Shown: one piece after another, positions 23,510 through 34,868 of the stretch
Numbering within the stretch: the stretch's first letter is position 1
Layout: the number at the start of each line of letters is the position of its first letter
NCBI GenBank assembly: GCA_031472005.1
Contig: PZJY01000001.1
Span: 496,001 to 560,000, forward strand
Direction: 5' to 3'
DNA from: Tetracladium setigerum
Taxonomy: Eukaryota; Ascomycota; Leotiomycetes; Helotiales
DNA length: 64,000 nt
Notes under the pieces: generated by a model
Told to the model about the DNA's origin: nothing
What the model saw: the letters and a program-made list of their open reading frames with translations, nothing else
The model's database searches: none
Made by a program: the position numbers and the translations under genes

Positions 23510-25184
23510 TCATTCCTTCAACCCCTGCTCAATAACATGAAACTTGACAGCATCCATCGGTCGATGGCTAGCAAAGAAATCGTCATATAACAGATCATAT
23601 TCGCTAAGTTCATTCCCTTTCAAGTGCTCGAATCTTCGAAAGATCGATCCTAGAGTCACGTACATCTCACAAAACGCAAGCCTGCGCAATTAGCCTCACT
23701 TCCAAACGATCCTGGATAAAACTCCATAGGAAACTTACGGCATCCCAACACACATCCTACTCCCTTTCCCAAATGGCACAAATGCCTTCCACATCTTCTG
23801 TTTGTCGCTTGTCAGGGTCCATCGTTCAGGAATGAACTCGTGAGCATGGGGAAAGTAGTCTTCGTTCTGATGCAGGACCCAGGAGGACATGGAGACGGTA
23901 AAGCCGGCGGGGATGGTATAGCCCTCAAACTTGGCGCCGCCCCCAGGGACTATGCGTGGTAGCCGTGAGATGACGCCGAATGAGAGGCGGAGGGATTCGT
24001 TTACGACGCCAGTCAGATACGGAAGGCGTTCCAAAATAGTGAGTTCCATCTGGGCAGTTGGATCTGGGAACGCAGCCTTCAGTTCTGCTGTAAGCTTTGC
24101 GTAGATCTTGGGATTCTTGATCACTTCGTACACTCCTGTCGTCAACCCATTGCCCGTTGTATCAGCAGCTGCTGCCAAAATGCCATAGGCTTCGTATTTG
24201 ATCTGATCTGGAGTTGGGGGAACCCAACCTTCCTCAGGATTTGGCGTCAGCAGTTCATGGAAGATCGTTCTGCGAGCGTTCTTGTTGACTTTACCAGCGT
24301 CAAGATCGGCTTTGACGACGAGGATCTGCTGTTTGGCGTGCTATAAATCTCGTTAGTAAATGGACCACGAGGGAGAGATCTGGGGTGGTGGGTTAGACGC
24401 AAACGTACTTCTTGCAGGCTCAAAATTTGTGCAAGAGGTGGACTCATTTTTTTCAACACCCATGTCGGAAGACCGTTCATAATGCTCAGCTCTGGCCACT
24501 GCTGGAAAACCCACAGTGCAGGGCCAATGCCTCTAACAAGCTCGAAGAAATGGGTGCCTAGATCGGGGGCATCCAGAAGATCATAGCACTTATTGAACAT
24601 ATATTCTGTGATAACATCAATCGACACAGCACGGCATCCATGATGGATATCCAGCAGTTCTCCCGCCTTTGAACTCTTCGTAATCAGCGCACACAGCTTC
24701 TCGGCCTTCTGCTGCACAATGCTCTGCAATCCCAGCACCATGGCCCGCGAAAAGAACTTGTTCAATGGCCCGCGACGGAGACGGTGCAGCTCGTTGGGAC
24801 AGGAGGTGAACGAGGCATATTCCATGCCGAAGGCATCGTAGTATCTAGGGTCCTTTGCGTACTTCGACCCGACATAGTATATGGTTTCGTAGTGCTCGGG
24901 TTGCTCAAGGAGATTTCGTTGGGCGTGATACGCACGATTGGGCCGTACTTCTTGTGCAGGAGGCCGACCTGCTTGTAAAAGCGACTGCCATCTTTGAAGC
25001 TGTAGTACGTCTGGTAGAGGAAGGTCAGGCCTGCGAGCTTGGGGCCTGGGATCTGGGCAAGAGGGTGAAGGAAGAGGCGGTAGACGACTATGTAGGCGAT
25101 ATAGGAGGGGATGAGTACTCCAGCGCAGATCACAGCCTTGGAGAGGCTAGGGTAGCCCTCAAGTCCCAGCCCGTGCCCCAACAT
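23510..25184 (-). CDS. Cytochrome P450 monooxygenase (one frame break)
   Basis: Exons 24409-25184, 23739-24340 and 23510-23681 on the minus strand; about 516 residues. It has an N-terminal membrane anchor (SKAVICAGVLIPSYIAYIVVYRLFLHPL), the PGPKLAG hinge, YGPIVRITPNEIS, an I-helix AAADTTGNG with the oxygen-activating Thr, and NESLR (ExxR of the K helix). PERW and the heme loop FGKGSRMCVG with the Cys ligand follow. This is a class II ER-bound fungal P450 needing a CPR partner. The start is the first ATG of the frame. The frame breaks at the GG pair 24909-24910 (CC in the gene): one extra base joins NEIS to LEQPEHYETIYYVGSKY, the expected continuation. It is divergent from the methyltransferase at 25534, 349 bp away, suggesting co-expression in specialised metabolism. 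The substrate cannot be read from sequence. Confidence 0.88.
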
Positions 25185-25533
25185 TATAATGGATCTTTGA
25201 TTGTCTTGGTGACACAAATACAGTTTGCAACAAAACAGTCCGAAGCGCTGGGTCAGGCAAATGGATCTAGGTTTGGTTGTAAAGGTCTCAGCTCAGCTTG
25301 CCGGGGAATGCTAGATTGAGAGCTGTAGTGCGGAGGGGCGTATTCTATTCGGATGCATGCCAGTCTTCCCGGCAGTCAATCAGAACCTGGACTAAAGCTA
25401 GTATACAGGCGTAGCGACCAAAGGAGATCGGGCATCGTAGCAGTCCCATTCATTACCTTGAACCCGATCAAGACTGCGCTGCACCTTCTGTGCGATTGTA
25501 ATTGTAATCCTTATACGCTTCTACTCTCGAAGT
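25185..25533. promoter_or_regulatory. Shared intergenic promoter region of P450 and methyltransferase
   Basis: The 349 bp between the two divergent start codons must hold both promoters. I see no clear known operator. The head-to-head arrangement is the only evidence for shared control. Confidence 0.45.
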
Positions 25534-27158
25534 ATGAGCTCCGAAATCAAAGAAGGGGCAGCGCCGATCGTGGGAGGTTCTGCAGCGTCGCCCGCAGACC
25601 AACTTATTCCGCCAACTGGCGAGGACGAGACAACGGTCCCAGTGGACGATGCGGCTGCGGCGATTCCAGAAGGAGGGACCATCCCCATCGTGAGTACGAT
25701 CATCATCTGTCAAGAGTCAGTCAAGCTGACCATTGATCCAGGACCTGCGCGACGAGGCTTCTGACACAGACTCTGCGTATGGAGGCGATGAGTGAGGCAG
25801 CATGCATTGTGGGATGGGCAAGGTGTTGATGATTGCAGGGCGAACTCTACGGCCTCGATCATGAGTAGTATCCGGAAGTACCGTGAGCTCCATGGACGGA
25901 CGTACCACAACTTCAACACGGATACCACTTCGGAGTACTGGTGAGTTAAGCCTGGAGTGAAAAAAGCCAGGAACTGACCTTTACTAGGGGACCGAATGAT
26001 GAAAAGATGAATGAGCAGTTGGATATTGGGCATGCACGATACTTCCCCCAAATGAAGATTGGCTAATGAACTCGTAGCCATCACATGTTGACGCTCATGC
26101 AAGAGGGAAAGCTCTTCCTTGCACCAATTGGTCCAAATCCACAGGTGAATTAACCTCAATCAGTATTGACACGACACTGATCAAGTGCCTAGAAAGTATT
26201 AGATGTTGGAACAGGAACAGGAATATGGGCCATGTACCTAGTCCGCCCTCCATCTCACAAACATCCTACTGATAGAACTAGTGACTTTGCAGACCAATTT
26301 CCATCAGCAGAGGTGGTCGGCACAGACATCTCCCCTACCCAGCCTAGTTTCGTCCCTCCAAACCTCAGGTTCGAGCTAGACGACGCTCAGCTTGACTGGT
26401 CTTACCAACCAGACAGCTTTGACTATATTCACGTACGCTGCCTGCTGGGCGCAATCCGAGACTGGGAACACGTCTACCGTGAGATTTATAAGTAAGTTAT
26501 TGTCATGGGTCTTAAACCTCCCGTACTTAATGAAAGTATGTAGGTGCACTAAGCCCGGGGGATATATTGAGCATCTCGAGATTTCAATCATGTTTAAATC
26601 CGAAGACAGCTCTGTAACCGAAGACCATTTTATGGCGAAATGGTCCAAGACACTCCTTTACGCCGCCGAGCAGATCGGCAAAACCTTCGCCATCTACGAC
26701 TTCAACTACGATATGATCACCAAAGCAGGCTTCGTTGATGTCGTAGAGGAGAAATTCAAGGTTCCCGTTGGCACATGGCCGAGAGATTCAAAGATGAAGG
26801 AGCTAGGACAGTGGAATATGCTATTTTGTCTTGAGGGATTAGAGAGTTGGAGTTTGTATTTGCTGAGTACGGTTTAAAGGTATGTGGCCTAAAAAGTCCT
26901 GAAGAAAAAGGTTATGATGGGACAGGGACTAACGAGAGGTAGTGGTCATATGAGGAAATCCAGACACATATTATGACAATGCGCAAGCATATTTTGAACC
27001 CAAGAAATCATGCTTACTATGATATGTACGTCGTGTTCTTCTAACCTCTTCATTACAGACATCTAACGCCGCGCAGCAACGTTGTCTATGGGCGAAAACC
27101 AGGGGGGGCCTATCCAGTACGACTGATGATTAAAGGCGAGCTGTTTTATGTTGTCTAG
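25534..27158 (+). CDS. LaeA-like SAM-dependent methyltransferase (one frame break, one GC donor)
   Basis: Ten predicted exons: 25534-25689, 25742-25791, 25839-25940, 25988-26029, 26078-26144, 26193-26233, 26282-26491, 26544-26879, 26943-27025 and 27077-27158; about 389 residues. It is a Rossmann-type methyltransferase: YHNFNTDTTSEYWGPNDEKMNEQLDIGHHMLTL (family lead-in), then VLDVGTGTGIWAIDFAD (motif I, about residue 141), VVGTDISPTQPSFVPPN (motif II), DYIHVRCL, GGYIEHLE, and VVYGRKP near the end. The group covers LaeA-like regulators and tailoring O-methyltransferases of secondary metabolism. I cannot tell which this is. Intron 4 starts GCATGC instead of GT. At 26873-26875 (TTT) the frame meets TAA; one extra T gives STVLK and a proper GTATGT donor leading to WSYEEIQTH. 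It pairs with the divergent P450. Confidence 0.8.
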
Positions 27159-28331
27159 TAACATCTTCACAGAATAGAGTGGCCAACACTAGTATCTACA
27201 GATCCTCAATTCATATTATATCCTTACCAAAAAATACCCTAAAAATCTCTACTTTTTCTTAAAAGAGAGCTAGGACAATACCTCCTTCTAGAGAGCTTCC
27301 TGATAGATCTGCTTCTACTTGTATATACTAGGGGGATAGCAAACTACCCCTTAGCCTTTATAAGCGTCCAACGTCCAAGACTTATGCTAAGATTTCAAAA
27401 ACATTAGCGCTACGAGTAGAGCCAAGAAAAACTGCCAAGACTTATTGCCTACCAAAAAATTTAGTGGGTTCGCGCCGCCAGGGAATTACCATATAAGCAA
27501 GCTTATGAAGGCATAAATCTTCTAGCCCAGTTTCCTTTTCCCAAGTCCTCTTTTATCCCCTCTTTGTATAATGATGGCGAGAAGGTCATTGGTATTTGAA
27601 GTGGGAATTGTTATTGGGATGTCTTGGTGGCTGGTCGTTGGTGAAGGCAAGTTTTCGGACTCTCGGATTTATGTACCGAACCGAACCGGACGAGCCGGAC
27701 CCATAAGAACGAAGTCAAATTCAGCCAAACCAACATTCGGATTTATGGAGAAGGCTGATCGGATTTAGGTTATGTAGTAGTGAGAAGTAGTGATTGCTGT
27801 GCTTAACGATACCTTGGCAAATATGTGGAAGTGAACGAACCACTTGCATTTTCTGGCACATCGAGCCTAGGAGAACACAAAACAATCATAGGGACTTTTC
27901 TGGGTCATTTGATTGAATTGATCTCTAACCTGGACGGTAAAAGCAAGTATATGGAAGTAATGAGGTAAACGCCACTTCTCCACTCCATGCCACTAATAAT
28001 GATAAAAAAAGCTCGCAGAACTGTCGACAAGGAAAGGAAAGAATTATGTACAGCAACGAGAAATCCCGGTGTTTCCCCCTCAAAGGATTCGAGGAAGTAA
28101 GAATCGATCATTATCATTCTGTAGGTAGACCAACGCCATCCACCTTAAAAATGCGATGAAAATCGACTGGCTGACCCACTATTACTCCATGCAAAAAATC
28201 AAGAGAAACACAGACAGCAGCAAGAACACAATCCTAAATATAATAATGATCCACGCGCCAGGACTCCTCCCCATAATCATCGCTGCCTATACAAACAATT
28301 TCTCTTGGAATTAATAGTGGGTTGACGTAAT
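27159..28331. other. Intergenic region with repeat copy C
   Basis: No gene is seen. Besides the MITE-like copy at 27329-27515 it contains the 3' flanks of the methyltransferase gene and of kinesin-8, which converge here. Confidence 0.55.
27329..27515 (+). mobile_element. MITE-like non-coding repeat, copy C (short form)
   Basis: About 187 bp in the same orientation as copy A. Left: GGGGGATAGCAAACTACCCC then GCCTTTATAAGC (27354-27365). Right: GTTCGCGCCGCC then GCTTATGAAGGC (27501-27512), which is the inverse of the left GCCTTTATAAGC with one mismatch. It also shares the inner words TGCTAAGAT and TGCCAAGACT with copy A but lacks most of its middle, as internal deletion derivatives do. Confidence 0.65.
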
Positions 28332-31300
28332 TTAACGCCAACCGCCCTTGGGCACGTATCCAGCAATACTCTCTCTCACACGGGGAGTACCCCCGGGAAT
28401 ATTCGCACCCATCCTCATGGCGCCAGCACTCAATCCCGCACTCCCACCTCCGCTGACTACTCTCGTGGTATCAATGGTAGTTCTCCTAACCGCCGCCGAA
28501 TTCTTCATAACTGGAGCAGTCCTCGGGCTCAAAACGCTTGTTGTGAACACACCCTCCTTCTCACTCTTGACCATTCGTCGGGCGTGACTAGCAGTGAACA
28601 TGTTTTCGTTTGGAGGAGAACCGGTGGAGGTTGCCGTTGGGCTTCGGCGTCGGTGGACTCTGGTGGCTCCTTCGTGGGAGTTGGAGGCTCGGGAGACGGA
28701 GCCAGCTCGCTTGAGTGCCAAACTAATTTTGACGCTTTCCGACCGGTCGGCATGCCAAGTATTATCTTCTGAGCTGGAGTTGTTGCCACTGTCCGTGGGT
28801 GTGACATCCGAAGCTGCGTTTTGCACAAGGTGCAGCGATGAACGATTTGCAGCATTGGAGGCATTTATTGAGCGAAGTGGGGAGGTGTCATCATCCGAAG
28901 AAAAGCTTGTGATTGTAGGTGGTGGAGGAGATCCATCGGCTCGCTTCGAAAGAAATCCAGCCTGGAATCTATTCGTCTTGGGCTTAATATCGATTGTAGA
29001 CTGTGGAACTGAGGGAACAGGTGATGATCCAAGTGAACTATCCGATGTATCTGCTGCTAGGTAGGAAGGAAGAGTTGGAAGAGTAACGCTATTGTCTGAA
29101 GGCTCTGGCGTATATTCGACCTTCTGAGGAGTCTTCTCGAACTCTGCGAGAGCGCCAGCTTCGGTATCATCGCGCCATCTTACGCTTCGCTTAGAAGGTG
29201 ATTTTTTCTTTGGTGTAAATGAGACCCCCTTCTTTCCCAAAGCTGCCTTTCGTCGTCTCGGTGAGGATTTCATGGGCGATGCGAATACTTGAGGAGCAGC
29301 AGCAACCAAAGCTGCCATTTGTGGTGGTGGTCGAATATTTTCAGTATCGTGGACTGGCTGTGCTACCTTCTTGCGCTTTGGCGTGCCACGCTTCGTGGGA
29401 GGGAATGCTGCTTCAGTGACTTTCAGGGAGCCATCTGGCTTGATTGTTTGAGCAGCAGCCGTCGAGCAAGTTTGTAGTAGACGTTTGAAGATTGTCTTTG
29501 CGTGTTGAATGGCCTCCTCTTCGCTCATGCTGAGAATATCGTGGAGTGAAGAAATGATGTCGAATTGGGCAGAAAGCAGCACTTGCATAACTGCCACATC
29601 GCCACCTTTCTCGTGATCCAGAACCTCTCGCAAAGATTCTCGTCCTGCGTTGGCCTTCAACAACTCAGCCTCTCTGGTCAAAGCTGCAACATCAAGACCA
29701 TCGGAGGACCCATCAACTTCAATGAGCTGACGCAGACTATTTTGGAGCGCAGACTCGAGAGCACGTTCCCAGTTGCACTTATCCAGTCTCTGGTGGTAAT
29801 GTTGTCTGCTGCTTTCGAGCTCCAACAGAATGCCTTGAGCTGTTTTTCGCATGGCTGTCAAACTGGGTGGCATCTCCTCCTCTTCCCTCGAGTCGCAAAT
29901 ACCATCAAAGGCAGCGATCCAAGAAGAAAGAATGCCAATACGTCTCTCAATTTGGCGTAATTTCTTCATGTTGTTTGTCTTCTCTTGGCGTTCAGGTGCC
30001 GTGTGCTCAAATGCAGCACGAATTCGGGCGACCCCTTCCTTCGCAATGCCCTCTCGCTTCTCACCCAACTTCTTGAATTTCACAAAGGAGGCCGCCTCAG
30101 AGTCTTTCTGCTGCGCCTTTAACTCGTTGATCAAGGCCATTTGCTCATCAATCTTGACCAGGAAATCCTTTACATGCCTGTTCACGTTGTAAACATTTCT
30201 TGTGACCTTTGTCTGGATATTCTTCGCCCGATTCGCGTATCGCAAGGTATTTTGTGTTTCGTCGAAATGAGCACTCGAAGGGCTGACGCATACAATCATG
30301 ACCGTTCTGCAGTTTCCACCAAGGAGAATTTGAGGAGTCGGGTGAGTTTCGAGTTTCGGTATGGGACATGGTTTTTCTTTCGGGGATCGCAAAGGGCATT
30401 GATACAGCTTCCCAAGGCCAAAAGGGATTTGTTAATGTTCGCTCCCTCTATCAATCGGTCGCCTCTGTTCTTCGTTGCACTCGCACGCTCGCTGCCTGCC
30501 AAATCAATAATACTGAGTGTAGCCATCGTATGAGGTTCGTTCACATCTGCATTTCTGTCTTTTTGTGCCAGGTTGATTTGTAGTACTGCGTGAGATCGAG
30601 AAGACGTAGCGTTTGCTTCCGTGGGTGAGATGGTTCTGTATTCGTTCCCCTTCACAATCATGTCCATGACTTCTTCCACATCCTTTGGACGATGACTCGA
30701 AAGACCAGCAACAGAAACTGACTGATTTGCATCTTCCCGCAACATCAAACCAGCCTTACTACCGCCAGGTACAAGTAAATCCCGAATCGTCTCGTTGTAG
30801 ATTTCTAGGTATGAAAGCGAAACCTCTGTTTGCTTTTCACCGCTCCGCTCCTCAATCTTTTCAAATAGTTCCTGCATCGTGAGGAAGATGATACCAGGTT
30901 GTTGAGCGGTACCGGTAATAGTATGCGTCTTTCCACAGCCCGTTGCTCCATATGCAAATACCGTAGCATTATAACCATCCATGACGCTATCCAGTAATCC
31001 TCTTGTTGTCGCCTCATAGACATCGCCTTGTGTTGTATTATCGTCGAAGACTCGATCAAATCCGAAGGTCTGATCTTTGACTCTCTTGCCTGTGCCGCCC
31101 ATTACCGATCGAGAGAACTTATGGACTGGATTGTCTTCTGGGGGATCGAAGATTCTGAAACCGTTAGCTGTCTACGAGAGAGAATTGGGGATCGAAAACC
31201 TACAAGCACTTGTCATCTACGACCTTGATTACCGGTCTAATTCCCTTTCCTCCCATCTTGGGAGCTGGAGCACCCGCCAGTGAACCCTCTCCTAGAAATG

Positions 31301-31403
31301 TGGTTCCTTCATCATGTCGGGTCACCAACGCTGCTTCTCTGATCGTGAAGGGTCGAACTCTGATTGTGACCGAGATCGAGCTTGCTGCGGCAGCGGAAGC
31401 CAT
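28332..31403 (-). CDS. KIP3: Kinesin-8 motor protein (Kip3/KLP5-6 type; one frame break)
   Basis: Exons 31204-31403 and 28332-31154 (49-nt intron); about 1007 residues. An N-terminal motor domain (about residues 9-390) shows the P-loop GATGCGKT (about 136-143), SYLEIYNETIRDLL, switch I NATSSRSH, switch II DLAGSERA, and NSKLTRLLKFSLGGNCRT. A neck NVYNVNRHVKDF and coiled coil follow, which fits kinesin-8: plus-end-directed motors that shorten microtubules and position the nucleus and spindle. The tail is basic and Ser/Pro-rich (SPRRRKAALGKK, TPKKKSPSKRS), with probable Cdk-type SP/TP sites. The frame breaks at 30319-30320 (CC on the plus strand): KFSL needs one extra G to continue into GGNCRTVMIVCVSPSS, a conserved motor motif. 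The break would remove most of the protein, so a consensus error is much the likelier explanation. Confidence 0.9.
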
Positions 31404-32577
31404 CGTGTAGGGTGTTGAAAGCAAAATAGGCTCCTAAAGAGGCGGTATAACCTTGAGTTGTAAAGAACCAGAAGCTGGATGTTGTAAGGAGGTATTCGTT
31501 TCCCAAAACAAGCAGAAGAGAGGTGTAAATAGAGCGCGCAGGGACGCGACAATTTATGAAAAGTAGGCCGAATTCGAGAAAAAGATCGTGATCCTCGAGG
31601 TTTATAACTCAGAAAGGAATGTTTGGCGATTGTCGTTGGGTGATTGTCTGCTCATCATGTTGCGAACGAAAACAAGATGATGTCCTGGTGGCTTATTGCA
31701 TAGCAACGGTGAACTCGCGGAGCAACCAAATACTTGGCGCCAAGACAACCCACAAGATACTTCGTTTGAGCGAAAGGACAGCCCTGAGAACTTCTACTTT
31801 GTTTTGCAATGAAATCTTAGCCAGGGGAAATCTTTGCCGAAATAGCGCGTTCTAGTAATCCATTAAGCTTCGAATTCCTGACTTACTTTTCTCGATTCAT
31901 CTAACTCCCGTGCGTATGTGTGCGTATATGTGTTCAGGAGCACAGATTTCTGTCCCAGCTGTGACTTTGAAGGCTCTCGATCCAAGAAAGACTGGGTTGT
32001 TGGTGTCTTCATACCAGCCCGGGATCCTACGTTCCCCTATTTCAACACAAACCCAAGATGGTCAGTACCCCTCATCCTCATCCTTCTCATTTGAATGGGC
32101 TTCTCCACATTCTAGGCTCTTACAGCTTTGGCGACATCCTCCCAAGCAAAGAAAAGGTCATTTATGCGCTTGGGAATTTTGAAAGACAGCTTGATTTGCA
32201 AAAGTCACAAGCTGACAACAAGAAGCCAATTTTTTGAACCCCAAAAGAGGTCATTTCGTAGTTCTGGCATTAACATGAAGCCATTTCCCAAAATCCAGCA
32301 TACGAAAGCTGAAATCTATAAATTTACGCTAATCAGATATGTCAAACCTTCAACGCCAACGCGCCAATAGCAAGACAGCCTAGGCGGGAGATTGGTTCCG
32401 ATCCATTCATACCCTCCGTTCATCAAACAGATGCCGACTCTATTACACATACAACAAATCCTCACAACAAACTCTCGAGTTAGAATATCGAAGTAGAAAA
32501 CTCCGGCGTATATTCGCATTCTTTTTTCGAGCTCATTTCAAACTTTAAACTGCTGATCCGCGACATTTTATAGCACC
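31404..32577. other. Intergenic region, no gene seen
   Basis: I see only short frames without recognisable features. The region contains the kinesin-8 promoter and the 3' flank of the Zn2Cys6 gene. Confidence 0.5.
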
Positions 32578-33595
32578 TCATTTACTCCCAATCTGGTCGG
32601 GAAGACTTTGAGACGCTTGAAGTTGGGGACTGACAGCTGGATTCGGCATCACTTGTGCAATTTGAACTCTTGCAAGTTGTCGTCGATTTTCTTCAAGTTG
32701 TTGTCTCAAGGTCTCATTCACCCTTGTCGTTCTCTCGACCATGGTCGTTAGCCTCCGGACTTGCTCTCTCAGAGTCTGGTTGTGTGCTCTTTCAGCAACC
32801 AATTCAGTCTCTATGCGCTTTAGATGACCCCGCACCCTTGTAACACCGGTGTTCAAGTCATATTCTTCACAATCGACTTCACATTCCTGGCAGGCTTTGC
32901 AAGGAAGGTTTGGATCTAGATCGTCCTGAGGCGTGCACTTCGCCTTCTTGTTCTGAGAACGATGTGAGCTGGTGTCTAATATTCTGCAATTGGATAATTA
33001 CCCGGCATCTGACACAGGCTTTCGCAGCACGCGACTTTTCGGAAGATATCCTAAACTCCTTGGCCTCTTTGTCTTTCTTGGATATCTTTGGTGCAAGACA
33101 ACCGCTTTCCTTGGCTGGCTTGCTGTCGTCTTTGCCATCGTGGCTGCCAACCGACGAGCCTTGCTGCCGAGTAACGTTGATATTCCCATGCATTGTTGGA
33201 TACCCATGACTGCAGGCAGCAAAACCTGATGAGTGTTGCAGGTGTTCGGTTGCAGTGGGGATCGTGGGATGGAAGTGTTGTGAGTGGTCAGGATAAGGAT
33301 AGGGTGGATTTGACAGTTGTCTAGGCCTGAATATAGGTTGATCTGATTCATAGTAGACACCTGAATCGTCTTGGAGAATCGGGTTGTTATGTTCTTTTGG
33401 TGGGGAAGTATATCGAGAATCAGAAGGCTGCGTGTACGGACCGCAGCCAGTGAAGTGGAGGTCGAGCAGGTTTTGGTAATCGACTATCAGTCTATCGGCG
33501 TCTTCAAATGAAATTTGCTGCTCTTGATGATATTGGGGTTTTCGCGGCGCCTGATTGAAGTGTTGACTTTGGGAGGATCCAGCATGGTGGTCCAT
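32578..33595 (-). CDS. Zn2Cys6-like DNA-binding regulator with C-terminal coiled coil
   Basis: Exons 33002-33595 and 32578-32952 with a 49-nt intron inside the zinc-cluster coding region; 322 residues. The N-terminal 170 residues are Gln/His/Pro-rich and disordered. A binuclear cluster follows: ACVRCR, then NKKAKCTPQDD, then PCKACQECEVDCEEYD, giving spaced cysteines in the C6 pattern but with a longer acidic loop than usual. A basic/heptad stretch (HLKRIETELVAERAHNQTLREQVRRL and on) predicts a dimerising coiled coil. There is no middle-homology (Fungal_trans) domain, so this is a short member. An upstream in-frame ATG at 33785-33787 would add 64 residues; I chose 33595 because the added part looks like leader sequence. 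Targets unknown. The frame is intact. Confidence 0.8.
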
Positions 33596-34868
33596 GACAG
33601 CTTTTTTCGGCTCTGGAAAGCTGGTGGGAAAGAGAGGCAATTCCCGGAGAGAGGCTACAAAAATGTATGCTCTAGAAGTAGCTTTAATGTAATTCAGATC
33701 TCTAAAGGAAGTTTGCTGTCCAGGCAGTGAAAGGGATCGAGATGGGTTTTCATATGGCTTTACCGAAAGGAAAGGAAAGCAATCCATGCTTTGAGGCTAC
33801 GGCGGTTGATTCATTTAGACTAGCCTGATGAACCAGACTCGTAGGAATGGCAATAATCAAGCTTGCAACCCTGATCGGTGGGCAACTGGAAGAGAGAAGG
33901 AATTGCCAAGCTCAGGAACTGGAACATGCATGGCGAGCTCCAATTGGCCAAACCCATCCGGATTTGCCAAACACAAAACATTAGTCTTTATCTAAATAAC
34001 AGAAAGATAATTCTCTGGCTGCTCGCTCGAGGTAAAAATTTAAAATTCCAGAAATGTATCATTGGGTTTTGCCATTTCAGAAATCAGCTAATTTTAGACT
34101 CTCTTCGCGCTTGCTTGATAACCCATTAAGCTTCAATTGTTTTGTGGACCCAATCGGCAGATTCACAACTTTGAAGCTAAAATCGAGTCCAACTGCAACT
34201 GCAACAGAACAAAACTTCAACCGCGAATTTTGCCTACAGCCCACTCTAATCAAAACAAGAATAGAAGTTTCCGGGTAGCTTTAGCACGCAAGAAGTCGAA
34301 CGAAAGGTCACGGGTGAAAAGAGACTTCTGCCAAGGTTGGCGCATAGGTATATCTCAGCTTTCTATTTTGGGTCGAGAAGGATGAAAGTTGACGATGCCT
34401 TCACCAGGACGGATTCATAAACCAGCAGCTGGCCCTTAGCAGCGTGCATATTGTGTGAATCACGTCCCAAACGGTCCCAAACGGGGATCTATTGCCCACA
34501 CATCACCTCCCGCCCTGCAAGCCGTCGGTGAAAATAACGGCAGTGGTTCAGTGCAACACGACTCCCAACAACTCGTTTGAATCGCTTCTCCGAGGCGAAT
34601 TAATGAGTTATCTGAGATTAAATTGATTTCCCAGAAATTGCACGATACAAAGACCCAATTATCTCACCCACGCGAGTGTTCCATTAAACCCAGCAGCCAC
34701 CAGCAGTGAGCAGAAGAGATTTTCACAATCAATCTACGCCTTTCCCCCACGAGACTTCACCCGAGTCAACACAGCCCGGAACTAAGATTGCAATAACTCC
34801 TCAAGCCTCAGAGAACTCTTGCCAGCCCTCAATCCTCCAGCACAAAACCTCACGACTAACAATTCGCC
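33596..34868. other. Intergenic region between divergent genes
   Basis: No gene is seen. It separates the Zn2Cys6 regulator (minus) from CGI121 (plus) and must hold both promoters. Confidence 0.55.

Noticed and set aside
28332..31403. Kinesin-8 as a pseudogene
   Set aside because: The single break lies in the conserved motor sequence, both sides are otherwise uninterrupted, and the same one-base pattern occurs in other genes of the window.
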